A program made the translations under genes and the position numbers. The notes under the pieces are model-generated. The model ran no database searches, was not told where the DNA came from, and worked only from the letters and a program-made list of their open reading frames with translations. From Martelella alba (lineage in GTDB: Bacteria > Pseudomonadota > Alphaproteobacteria > Rhizobiales > Rhizobiaceae): DNA of 64,000 bases. The number at the start of each line of letters is the position of its first letter. Within the stretch, counting starts at the first letter, position 1. Positions 51,932 to 59,697 of this stretch are shown piece by piece. The stretch covers positions 124,001 to 188,000 of the forward strand of contig NZ_VHLG01000011.1 of NCBI RefSeq assembly GCF_006516955.1, in the 5' to 3' direction.

Positions 51932-52945
51932 CTAAAGGCCAAGACGCGCCATCAGCACGTCGAGCAGTTCCGGCAGGGCCAGCGGCGTGGCATTGGCACC
52001 GCCGCGGGCATAGATCGCCTGGGCGTGGCTTTCGGAAATATCAAGCCGTTGCATCAGCCGCTGAACCGCATCCCGGCACTGGTCCAGTGTCGGCAGACAT
52101 TCGATGCGGGCGGATTTCGCCAACTGGTCATTGGCACCTTCAAGCGTCAGATAACCGGAACCGATCTTGCGCCTTGCCACGACCTTGTTTTCGGACCGCT
52201 CTTCGGCGGCGATGACAAAGGAACGATGGGTGAGACCCGGCGCGACCCATGAAATGATATCATCATAGTTGCCGCCGATCCGGGCAACGACGGCGGCCAC
52301 GGCATCGGCCATGGCATTATGCATCAGCACATAATGGCGCTTTTCCTCATCGCCCCAGCGCCATTTGGTATCCGACAGCTTCACCGCCGTGCAATCGGCC
52401 CGCCAGGGCGAGACCGCATTGCCCCGGCCTTCGAACAGGCCCGGATCGTCATAGGCGCAAGCCGGTGAGGCAAGGCCCTTGTACTCAGCGATATGCTCAT
52501 AGGGCACAACGCCCATCGGCTCGGAAATCACCATGCGGTGGATCACCGTGCCGGCGTCGTTTTTTAGCGGCGTCAGATTGAGCACCTCGGGCGCGATCCC
52601 GTCTTCAAGACGCGCCACAAGGTCTTGCGGAAGGCTCAGATTGCCGGTCGGGCGAAACCCTTCGGCAATCAGCCGCTGATTGATGGCCTGATGCTCGGTT
52701 GAAAAGGGATAGGGCTTTGTCTTCGTGCAGGGCATGAAGAGCAAGATATGCCGTTTCCCCTCGGGCAGGTCGGGTTGATATTCGTCGCGGACGAAATCGA
52801 GCCATGCCGCGATCCGCGGATGCGCAAGCGAATCGACATTATCCTGCGGGGAATAGATGCACAGCTCCGGGTCAACATGGAAAGGAGCCTGTATCTTGCG
52901 CTTGGATTCTTCGATCCGCTGCTTACGGTTTTCAATCGAGACCAT
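51932..52945 (-). CDS. stand-alone protein with the archaeosine synthase (ArcS) DUF5591 signature
   Basis: The 337-aa protein carries PCTKTKPYPFSTEH at about residues 72-85. This fits exactly the pattern PC-X3-KPY-X2-S-X2-H that I recall as the signature of ArcS, the archaeal enzyme that modifies preQ0 in tRNA. Other supporting segments are VISEPMGVVPYEHIAEY, MHNAMADAVAAVV and SWVAPGLTHRSF. The TGT-type barrel and PUA domain of ArcS are absent, so it is a stand-alone DUF5591-like protein, not a tRNA-binding ArcS. It lies in an operon with an FMO-type monooxygenase, a decarboxylase-like protein and an 8-oxoguanine-deaminase-like enzyme. A role in small-molecule metabolism of a deazapurine-like ring is inference. 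Confidence 0.75.
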   Translation of the reverse strand: MVSIENRKQRIEESKRKIQAPFHVDPELCIYSPQDNVDSLAHPRIAAWLDFVRDEYQPDLPEGKRHILLFMPCTKTKPYPFSTEHQAINQRLIAEGFRPTGNLSLPQDLVARLEDGIAPEVLNLTPLKNDAGTVIHRMVISEPMGVVPYEHIAEYKGLASPACAYDDPGLFEGRGNAVSPWRADCTAVKLSDTKWRWGDEEKRHYVLMHNAMADAVAAVVARIGGNYDDIISWVAPGLTHRSFVIAAEERSENKVVARRKIGSGYLTLEGANDQLAKSARIECLPTLDQCRDAVQRLMQRLDISESHAQAIYARGGANATPLALPELLDVLMARLGL

Positions 52946-52964
52946 CAGTTATCCGTCATTTCAT

Positions 52965-54428
52965 TTATGAGGCTTTGGCCGCCGGCAGTTCTTCCATCAT
53001 ATCTTCCGGCAGAACCAGTTCCGGCACGTCATAGGCCTTCAGGGCTTCAAAGTGATCATCCGCCTCGGCCAGGAATAATTCACGAGTAACCCCGCGCGAA
53101 ACCCGGTCGATGCCGAATTTGAGCGAGGATATACCCGCCGCACCGGCAAGGCTCGGCATGGCGCCATAGGTGTAGTTGAAGACATGGCGCAGGAAGGGCG
53201 CCGTGCCCGGCACCTTCTCGGTCAGCTGGAAGCAATCCGAGAGATAGGGGAAACCGGCAATCACCGCATCCTTCATCGGCGCGTCCGGCGTGTAACGATC
53301 GCCCCAGACGGCAATCTTGTCGGCAAAACGGGTGAGCTCCGGACGGGAGGCGAAATCATTAACGAAACCGGTCCCGACGATCAGATAATCAAATTCTTCC
53401 GTGCCATGCGGGGTCGTCAGCAGCACCTTGCCATCCTTATAGGCAAGGCCATCAATCGGGCTACCGAGCTTCAGCGAAAAATTGGCAAAATCGGCGCAGC
53501 GCTTGTAGGTATCGGCAGGCGGCGGCTGGTTGCGGTCAAAAAGCGTCTTCATGATGCGCCATTTGCGGGCATCGTCGAGATCGCCGAAATGACGCAGGAA
53601 GCCGGTATATTCCATCCAGCGATAGGGATTGACGACCGGCAGGCGCTTGCGGCGGGCAAAAAGCTTCACGCTTGCAGCACCGGTTTCAAGCGCGACGGCG
53701 GCATTATCAAAGGCCGAAGCACCCGCGCCGATGACGGCGATCTTCTTGCCCTTCAATGCTTCGAAAGCAATCATCTCGGAGGTGTGACCATAGGCCTCGC
53801 GCGGCAGGTTTTGAGAAACGATGCCGGGTACGGACCAATGACCAGAACCGTCAATGCCGGTCGCCAGCACGATATTGCGGGCGTAAAGCACTTTCTCGCC
53901 TTCGGCCGACTTCGCCGTCACCGCGAAAAGGTCATCGCTGAGCGGTTCGACATCCGTCACCTCGACGCCGTTTTGAACCGGAATGCCGACCGTCTCGCGC
54001 AGCCAGAGCAGATATTCGCACCACAATTCCTTCGGGATCTTGCCGAGCGCATCCCAGCTTTCAACGCCATATTTCGCTTCCCACCAGGCGCGCACCGACA
54101 GCGAGCCAATGCCAAGCTCCGGTCCCGTCACGGTCTTCGGCGTGCGCAGCGTGATCATGCGGGCAAAGGTGCACCACGGACCTTCGGAACCGGCCTCGCT
54201 GCGCTCCAGAACGGCAATATTGGTGACTTTTTCGCGCATCAGCTTGAAGGCGACCGTCAATCCCGTCTGGCCACCACCGATGATGACGACATCCTTTACC
54301 TTCTGCCCTTGATATTCGCGCGGCTCGACCCATTCACGTGCCGGATAATCGGTGCATTCCAGGTCATGGCGGGCGCGGGCCTGCAACTGCGAAAGTTTGC
54401 TCTGATCGTTCAAGATTTCATTCCCCAT
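52965..54428 (-). CDS. flavin-containing monooxygenase (FMO-like, FAD/NAD(P)H)
   Basis: The 487-aa flavoprotein has two dinucleotide-binding motifs: VVIIGGGQTGLTVAFKLM for FAD at about residue 47 and IAVIGAGASAFDNAAVALETG for NADPH at about residue 235, with ARNIVLATGIDGSGHW between. This is the layout of class B flavin monooxygenases. It can hydroxylate a nitrogen, sulfur or ring carbon of its substrate, or perform Baeyer-Villiger chemistry. It is the first gene of the operon containing the ArcS-type protein, 20 bp upstream of it. A promoter is likely in the 195 bp before its start. No strong ribosome site is seen. Confidence 0.88.
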   Translation of the reverse strand: MGNEILNDQSKLSQLQARARHDLECTDYPAREWVEPREYQGQKVKDVVIIGGGQTGLTVAFKLMREKVTNIAVLERSEAGSEGPWCTFARMITLRTPKTVTGPELGIGSLSVRAWWEAKYGVESWDALGKIPKELWCEYLLWLRETVGIPVQNGVEVTDVEPLSDDLFAVTAKSAEGEKVLYARNIVLATGIDGSGHWSVPGIVSQNLPREAYGHTSEMIAFEALKGKKIAVIGAGASAFDNAAVALETGAASVKLFARRKRLPVVNPYRWMEYTGFLRHFGDLDDARKWRIMKTLFDRNQPPPADTYKRCADFANFSLKLGSPIDGLAYKDGKVLLTTPHGTEEFDYLIVGTGFVNDFASRPELTRFADKIAVWGDRYTPDAPMKDAVIAGFPYLSDCFQLTEKVPGTAPFLRHVFNYTYGAMPSLAGAAGISSLKFGIDRVSRGVTRELFLAEADDHFEALKAYDVPELVLPEDMMEELPAAKAS

Positions 54429-54623
54429 AAGCTTGCGATTCTAAAAGAGGGAGCCGGACATCACCGCCATTGTCCGGCAGTTGCCCAAGCCCTTGCTGTC
54501 TGCTCTTCTTGCTGATGCCCTCATCGAAAACCAGTCGGAATGACACGGGCCAAGTCTATGCCTGCGCCCTGCCTGCTTTCCAGTTTTCTGACATGTCCAT
54601 CAGTGCGGAAAAGCATAGCCATG
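54429..54623. promoter_or_regulatory. likely promoter region of the FMO/ArcS-type operon
   Basis: This 195-bp gap lies between the AraC-type regulator gene and the FMO-type gene, both read leftward. No coding region or hairpin terminator is evident, and a promoter for the following four genes is expected here, probably under the neighbouring AraC-type regulator. I could not define boxes. Confidence 0.35.
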
Positions 54624-55604
54624 TTATTTCGCAACGCAACAAAGTTGCGCGCGACGGTAGTCTCTGGGTGCGATTTCGAAGCGGCTGCGAAAAGCACGGC
54701 TGAAATGTGAAAAATCCTTGAAGCCGCGCTTGAGTGCGATCGTCGTGATGGGCAGACCTGCCTGCAACGGGTCTGCGAGATCGGAGCGGATACGCTCCAG
54801 GCGCTGCGATTTGATCCATTGCACCAGCCGCTCCTCCTCATGCTCGAACAACTCGTAGAGCGAACGCAACGACAGGCCTTCAGCCTTGGCAATACCGGCA
54901 GGAGACAGGGCGGGATCGTCCAGGTGAGCGAGAATATGGGTCTTGATCCGGCCAAGCTGCGCCTCGCGCCCGGCCGAAAGCGGCAGAGCCTCAGAGACCC
55001 CGCTCAATGCCGTTGCCAGCAGATCGATGACATGACTTTCGATGCGGGCCGACAGCATGGCCGTCGCCTCTTCCTGACGCATATCGGCCAGCGCCAGCAC
55101 GAAGTCATAGAAGAAGCGTCCCGGCACGCGCTCAGTGGAAATCACGCGCGCCAGAAGCCGGTCGATATGGGGAATACGGTCAACAATCGGCCGGCGCGGC
55201 ACTTTCAGCGAGATCTGGCGATAATGCCCCTCAAACGCCATGCGATAGGGCCTGCGACTGTCATAAAGCACCATGGAACGCGGCGTCGTCACCACATCGC
55301 GCCCGCCCTGATTAAAGGCGCTCACGCCCTCGACCTGCAGCGTCACCTCAAACCACTGGTCATCGCGATCGATATGTTCTTCAGCACGGCTGACCACCAG
55401 ATCATTGGAGACGATATCGGCCATGGTGATCTCGCCGAAGGTGAGCCAGGAGAGCTTCCCGTAAAAACCTGCCGGATCGGCGCGCCGCACACCCGTTGGC
55501 GGGAAGACAGCATTGGTGGCAGCAAGCCAGTAATCCAGCCGCTCGGACGCAGCCACTGCATCGGTTGACAGCCGGCTCCAGCCGGTACGGACGGGTTCAG
55601 GCAT
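54624..55604 (-). CDS. AraC-family transcriptional regulator
   Basis: The 326-aa regulator has an N-terminal AraC-binding-like sensor domain (about residues 20-195; LSWLTFGEITMADIVSNDL, VVTTPRSMVLYDSRRPYRM) and a C-terminal AraC/XylS DNA-binding domain (about 225-322) with two helix-turn-helix units, SPAGIAKAEGLSLRSLYELFE and ITTIALKRGFKDFSHFSRAFR. The sensor domain is the type common in regulators of aromatic degradation operons. The ATG at 55604 is supported by a GGAGG box nine bases upstream and overlaps the flavin-reductase stop by eight bases. It probably activates the flanking hydrolase and monooxygenase operons. Confidence 0.92.
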   Translation of the reverse strand: MPEPVRTGWSRLSTDAVAASERLDYWLAATNAVFPPTGVRRADPAGFYGKLSWLTFGEITMADIVSNDLVVSRAEEHIDRDDQWFEVTLQVEGVSAFNQGGRDVVTTPRSMVLYDSRRPYRMAFEGHYRQISLKVPRRPIVDRIPHIDRLLARVISTERVPGRFFYDFVLALADMRQEEATAMLSARIESHVIDLLATALSGVSEALPLSAGREAQLGRIKTHILAHLDDPALSPAGIAKAEGLSLRSLYELFEHEEERLVQWIKSQRLERIRSDLADPLQAGLPITTIALKRGFKDFSHFSRAFRSRFEIAPRDYRRAQLCCVAK

Positions 55605-56106
55605 GGGATGAAGCCTCCATTGGGACGACGCCATGGGAAATGCGGCTGGCGAAGAAGACAAGCGGACGCCCCTCCTCCACCCTGAGCGCCATGACCCGGC
55701 CGATCAGGATGCGATGATCGCCACCATCATAAATCCGGTCGGTCACACAATCGAAATGGGCAAGCGCCCCTTCGATCAACGGCAGGCCGCTTGCAGCCTC
55801 AATCGTTTTCACTGTGGCAAAGGGATCGGCCTGACCACGGGCAAAATGCGCGGCGACATGGCTCTGCCGCTCCGACAGGACACTGATGGCAAAGCCCTCC
55901 GCCGCCTCGAAGACGGGGCGCGAACGGGCATTGTCGCGCAGGCTCCACAAGACCAGCGGCGGCTCCATCGAGAGCGACGTGAAAGAGGAGATCGTCATGC
56001 CGATGGTGCGCCCGTCATGACGGGCAGCAACCACGGCGATACCGGTGGCAAACTGGCCAAGCGCGCGGCGCAGATGAAGCGGGCTTGCATGGATCATATC
56101 ATGCAT
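55597..56106 (-). CDS. flavin reductase of the HpaC/DIM6 type
   Basis: The 169-aa flavin reductase domain protein supplies reduced FAD or FMN to the HpaB-type oxygenase further upstream in the operon. Typical segments are RALGQFATGIAVVAARHDGRTIGMTISSFTSLSMEPPLVL (in parts), AEGFAISVLSERQSHVAAHFA, HFDCVTDRIYDGGDHRILIGRV. It overlaps the amidohydrolase gene by eight bases, starts after AGGGGA and overlaps the AraC gene at its end. Two-component monooxygenases consist of exactly such a pair, so function with the gene at 59698-61176 is strongly suggested. Confidence 0.92.
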   Translation of the reverse strand: MHDMIHASPLHLRRALGQFATGIAVVAARHDGRTIGMTISSFTSLSMEPPLVLWSLRDNARSRPVFEAAEGFAISVLSERQSHVAAHFARGQADPFATVKTIEAASGLPLIEGALAHFDCVTDRIYDGGDHRILIGRVMALRVEEGRPLVFFASRISHGVVPMEASSHA

Positions 56107-57598
56107 TGGAAGATCCCCTTTCCGGCCGGATGAACCGTTCGATTGCCAGCGGCACGCTCATCATCTTTTCCGCATGGGAAACAGCAAAGGGCGCCAGCCG
56201 GTTGGCAAGCGCGCTCAGATCGTCATTATCGGCCCGCAACTGCGCCACCGCCTCTGTCACCCGGCTGGCAAGACGATCAAAAGCAGGCGCCGTCAGCATG
56301 CGATCGCGAACGACGAACTGTCCGGCGACCATGACATCGCGTACCGTATCCGCCCCGGCACTGGTGATCAGCTGGTTGAGCGGATCGTTCAGCGGCAGGA
56401 AGTCTAGATGATCAAGATCGAGGAAAACGAGGTCGGCATCGGCACCGACGGCGATCCGGCCCGCATCGGGTCGCCCGGTCAGGATTGCACCCGCTGTGGT
56501 GGCCATGCGGAATGTTTCAAGCGCGGTTGGCCAATGCGATGCCGGCTCACCGTAGAGGCGGGCGCCGAAGGAAGAAAGCCGCATGGCGCGGAACATGTCC
56601 AGTGCATCGGAGGAGTTGGCGCCGTCGGTGGCAAGCCCGACGGTGATGCCACGCTCAAGCATCGGCCGCACATGGGCAAAGCCGACGCCAAGACGCATAT
56701 TGCTTGCCGGAACATGGGCAATTTTCGCACCAGCCGCTGCAATCATGTCAAGATCATCAGGGTCGAGCCAGACGGCATGGGCGGCAACAAAATCCGGCCC
56801 CAGCAGGCCAAGATCCTTCAGATAGGCCACCGGAGACATGTCATATTTCTGGAAAGCCGTCACCCGCTGCAACCGGCTTTCGGCCACATGCATATGGATC
56901 GGAACTTCGAATTCTGCCGCGATTTCAGCGCATGCCAGCAGAAATCTCTCCGAGCAATGATGGGGAATGGTCGGCGCGATGGCGAGTTCGATGCCCTCAG
57001 GCAGTTCGTCGCGCCGGGAAAAGATAGCGCGCACGGCATCCAGTACCACAGCCCCGTCAATCGGTGCTGAAACGGCGGCCTTCAGATCATCGGGCAAGGT
57101 ATCGGCAAGGCCAGGGATTGCCTGAAAGAAGGAAAGATCGGAGATCATCGGCGCCAGCCGCGCCCTGATCCCGGCATCGGCATAGGCGCGCGCGCAGGCG
57201 AAAAAGCCCTCGACCGTCGGCAACGGATATTCATAGACGAGATCGAAACAGGCCGTCGCCCCCTTCTTCAGCATCTCGGCAGCCGCGAGAAGCGTCGAGG
57301 CATAGATGGTTTCGGGCGAGCGCCGCCCCGAAAGCCAGGCTGCATGGCTGAGCGAGGTCTCCAGCATGAAGCGCTCGGCCATGCCCTTGTTGAGGCTCAT
57401 ATGTCCATGCGTGTGGCTGTTGATCAAACCGGGGATCACCATGCGCCGCGAGGCATCCACCACGGTCTTGCCGACAAGTGTGCCAGGCCTGGCAATGGCA
57501 TCAATCCGTCCGGCTTTGACCAGAAGATCGCGATGTTCGACCGTACCGGACAAGGGGTCGGCGACCAGCGCGCCGGAAATCAGCACCGTGCCGTTCAT
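56099..57598 (-). CDS. amidohydrolase of the TrzA/AtzA (aminohydrolase) group
   Basis: The 499-aa metal-dependent hydrolase has ligands NSHTHGHMSLN, VPIHMHVAES, FVAAHAVWLDPDDLD and ATDGANSSDALDM. The beta-sandwich ends carry RIDAIARPG and ADLVFLDLDH. Family members deaminate or dechlorinate s-triazines, purines and adenosine-type compounds. It overlaps the next gene on each side, being co-translated with the PuuE-like protein upstream and the flavin reductase downstream. Together with the 8-oxoguanine-deaminase-like enzyme it makes two ring-acting hydrolases in the region; the substrate is not determined. Confidence 0.9.
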   Translation of the reverse strand: MNGTVLISGALVADPLSGTVEHRDLLVKAGRIDAIARPGTLVGKTVVDASRRMVIPGLINSHTHGHMSLNKGMAERFMLETSLSHAAWLSGRRSPETIYASTLLAAAEMLKKGATACFDLVYEYPLPTVEGFFACARAYADAGIRARLAPMISDLSFFQAIPGLADTLPDDLKAAVSAPIDGAVVLDAVRAIFSRRDELPEGIELAIAPTIPHHCSERFLLACAEIAAEFEVPIHMHVAESRLQRVTAFQKYDMSPVAYLKDLGLLGPDFVAAHAVWLDPDDLDMIAAAGAKIAHVPASNMRLGVGFAHVRPMLERGITVGLATDGANSSDALDMFRAMRLSSFGARLYGEPASHWPTALETFRMATTAGAILTGRPDAGRIAVGADADLVFLDLDHLDFLPLNDPLNQLITSAGADTVRDVMVAGQFVVRDRMLTAPAFDRLASRVTEAVAQLRADNDDLSALANRLAPFAVSHAEKMMSVPLAIERFIRPERGSSNA

Positions 57599-58512
57599 GC
57601 GCCTGCCTCCGGCGGATGGGTTGCGATCCAGTGACGCGCGACCTCGGAACGCCCGGCGATCCAGACATCGGGATGTTGGCCGACCAGATCAAGAAAACGC
57701 TGCACCGCCTCGAACCGCGACGGCTGGCCGGAAATGCGGGCGTGAAGGCTCACCGTCATCATCCGCGGGCGGCGGGCGCTTTCGGCATAAAGCACACGGA
57801 AAGCAGAGGCGAGATGGGCATACATATCCTCGGCCGTGCCGAGCTTTGCGGTCGCAAGCCGGTTATCATTATGGGTAAAGGAATGCGGCACGACCAGATG
57901 CGAGAAACCGGCCGTCTTCACCCAATAGGGCAGATCATCGGCATAGCTGTCAGCATCATAGAGAAAGCCGCCATGTTCCACCAGCAGCCTGCGGGTCGCA
58001 GCGCTCGGCGAATAGCGGCTCTGCCAGCCGAGTGGACGGGTGCCGACCGTGCACTGCAGGCTTTCAACCGTGCGGGCAATCACTTTCCGCTCTTCCGCCT
58101 CGTTCATCAGGAAATGCCGGGCGAAGCGATCACCATGGGCACAAAGATCAAAGCCAGCAGCAGCGATCTCGCGGCCGATCTCCGGCGTCTTTTCCAGCGC
58201 CCGTGCACAGGCATTGACGGTGAGTTTGAGGCCCCGGTCGAAGAACAACTCAGACAGACGCCAGAAGCCGACCCGGCTGCCATATTCGTAAAGCGTTTCA
58301 GCGACGAAATCGCGCGTTCCGGCCGGCACTTCGCCGGGGATGCCATCGGTCAGCCCGACCTCGCTTGCGCTGTCACCATCGGCAATGGAGGCCTCTGCGC
58401 CCTCCTCGATATTGAGCACGACGACCAGCGCCATGCGTGCACCGCCCGGCCATTGCGGGTCCGGCGGGGTTTTGCCATAGCCGATGAAGTCGCGGTCGCC
58501 GTCGTTGATCAT
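57595..58512 (-). CDS. polysaccharide-deacetylase-fold hydrolase, PuuE (allantoinase)-like
   Basis: The 305-aa protein begins with a motif close to cofactor-free allantoinase PuuE: FIGYGKTPPDPQWPGGARMALVVVLNIEEGAE (in parts), then YEYGSRVGFWRLSELF, CAHGDRFARHF, GWQSRYSPSAATRRLL and DADSYADDLPYW. The NodB-like deacetylase barrel is complete. PuuE opens the allantoin ring; relatives hydrolyse other cyclic ureides or N-formyl amides. ATG at 58512 overlaps the amidase stop by ATGA. Its presence beside deaminases and an amidase supports a pathway that opens a nitrogen-rich ring. Confidence 0.87.
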   Translation of the reverse strand: MINDGDRDFIGYGKTPPDPQWPGGARMALVVVLNIEEGAEASIADGDSASEVGLTDGIPGEVPAGTRDFVAETLYEYGSRVGFWRLSELFFDRGLKLTVNACARALEKTPEIGREIAAAGFDLCAHGDRFARHFLMNEAEERKVIARTVESLQCTVGTRPLGWQSRYSPSAATRRLLVEHGGFLYDADSYADDLPYWVKTAGFSHLVVPHSFTHNDNRLATAKLGTAEDMYAHLASAFRVLYAESARRPRMMTVSLHARISGQPSRFEAVQRFLDLVGQHPDVWIAGRSEVARHWIATHPPEAGA

Positions 58513-59693
58513 GGGCGCTCCACCAGCGGCCCGAGCGCCTCGGCAAAGGCCAGCAGCCGCTCCTCGCCGCGATGACCGGCGATCACCGACAGCCCGACCG
58601 GGCAGCGATCGACCATGGCCGCAGGGATGGCGATCTGCGGCAGACGGCAAAGGCTTGCGACACAGGTCAGCGCCAGCGTCTTTTCGCGGAAGACGATCTG
58701 GGCAGAAACATCGGCATCAAGGAAGGGCGGCAGATCATGGGCCGTCGGAATGACGATCATGCCATCATCGCCGAGCAGATCAAGAAGCCGCGTTGTCAGA
58801 TGTTCGCGATTGACGACCGCTTTCGCATGGGCCTCCGGATCGACGGTCTTCGACAGGTTGATGCGCTGGTCGACCGATTCCGACAGCGCGCGGCCCGGCT
58901 CCATGCACCAATTGCCGAGCGTTGCCCAGAGATCGTGAAGCTGCAATGGCCGGAAGGTATCGAGCCAATGCTCGACGCCCTCCTCATAGAGCGTGATGTC
59001 CTGCGCCGGGCCAAGCTTTTGCGCCGCATTCAACAATGTCTCGCCAATGCCGTTGACCGGAATATCAAAGGCATCACGGGCAATCATCAGCCGGGGCGCG
59101 GCGATATCGCGCGAAAAAGCACCGAAATAAGCCTCCCCGACCCGCGCCAGCATGCTCGCATCTCGCGCCAGCCAGCCAACGGTGTCGAAACTCGGCGCCA
59201 TGGCCATGACACCGGCGGTCGAGATCCGGCCGAAGGTGGTGCGAAGTCCGTAAAGCCCGCAAAAACTGGCCGGAACGCGGATCGACCCGCCGGTATCCGA
59301 ACCGATGCCGAAATCGGCGATGCCCGCACCGACGGCAGCGGCCGAGCCGGACGACGAGCCGCCCGGCGCCCGGTCCGGGGCTGCGGGATTGATCGGCGTG
59401 CCGAAGGCCGGGTTCATGCCGAACATGCCGCAGGCCAGCTCATCCGTGTGGGTCTTGCCGATCAGGCTTGCACCGCTCATCAGCGCCGTCAGCACCGAAG
59501 GCGCCGTCGACAGCGACGGCTTGCCGTCACGGACGCGGTCCGCATTGCCGCAGGCGGTAACATGGCCTTCAATGTCGAAGAGATCCTTGGCGACAAAACT
59601 GCAGCCTGAAAGCGGGCCGCCCTTACCCCTCGCCATGGGCGCGTCAAAACGCGTGATGAAGGCGCTTCTGGCGATATCGTCGATTGTCGGCAT
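58509..59693 (-). CDS. amidase-signature family hydrolase
   Basis: The 394-aa amidase has the Ser-cisSer-Lys triad: Lys in GCSFVAKDLFDIEG, the Gly/Ser motif PGGSSSGSAAAVGAGIADFGIGSDTGGSIRVPASF (in parts) with the two serines. It hydrolyses an amide, such as one left after ring opening. The start is either of two adjacent ATGs; the one at 59693 is preferred because GGAG lies seven bases upstream, and it overlaps the stop of the HpaB-like gene. Its length is a little short for the family but complete at both ends. Confidence 0.92.
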   Translation of the reverse strand: MPTIDDIARSAFITRFDAPMARGKGGPLSGCSFVAKDLFDIEGHVTACGNADRVRDGKPSLSTAPSVLTALMSGASLIGKTHTDELACGMFGMNPAFGTPINPAAPDRAPGGSSSGSAAAVGAGIADFGIGSDTGGSIRVPASFCGLYGLRTTFGRISTAGVMAMAPSFDTVGWLARDASMLARVGEAYFGAFSRDIAAPRLMIARDAFDIPVNGIGETLLNAAQKLGPAQDITLYEEGVEHWLDTFRPLQLHDLWATLGNWCMEPGRALSESVDQRINLSKTVDPEAHAKAVVNREHLTTRLLDLLGDDGMIVIPTAHDLPPFLDADVSAQIVFREKTLALTCVASLCRLPQIAIPAAMVDRCPVGLSVIAGHRGEERLLAFAEALGPLVERP

Positions 59694-59697
59694 CATT

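Noticed and set aside
53184-54515. 443-aa plus-strand reading antisense to the FMO-type gene
   Set aside because: The opposite strand codes for a complete flavoprotein with both dinucleotide motifs. The antisense product is featureless.
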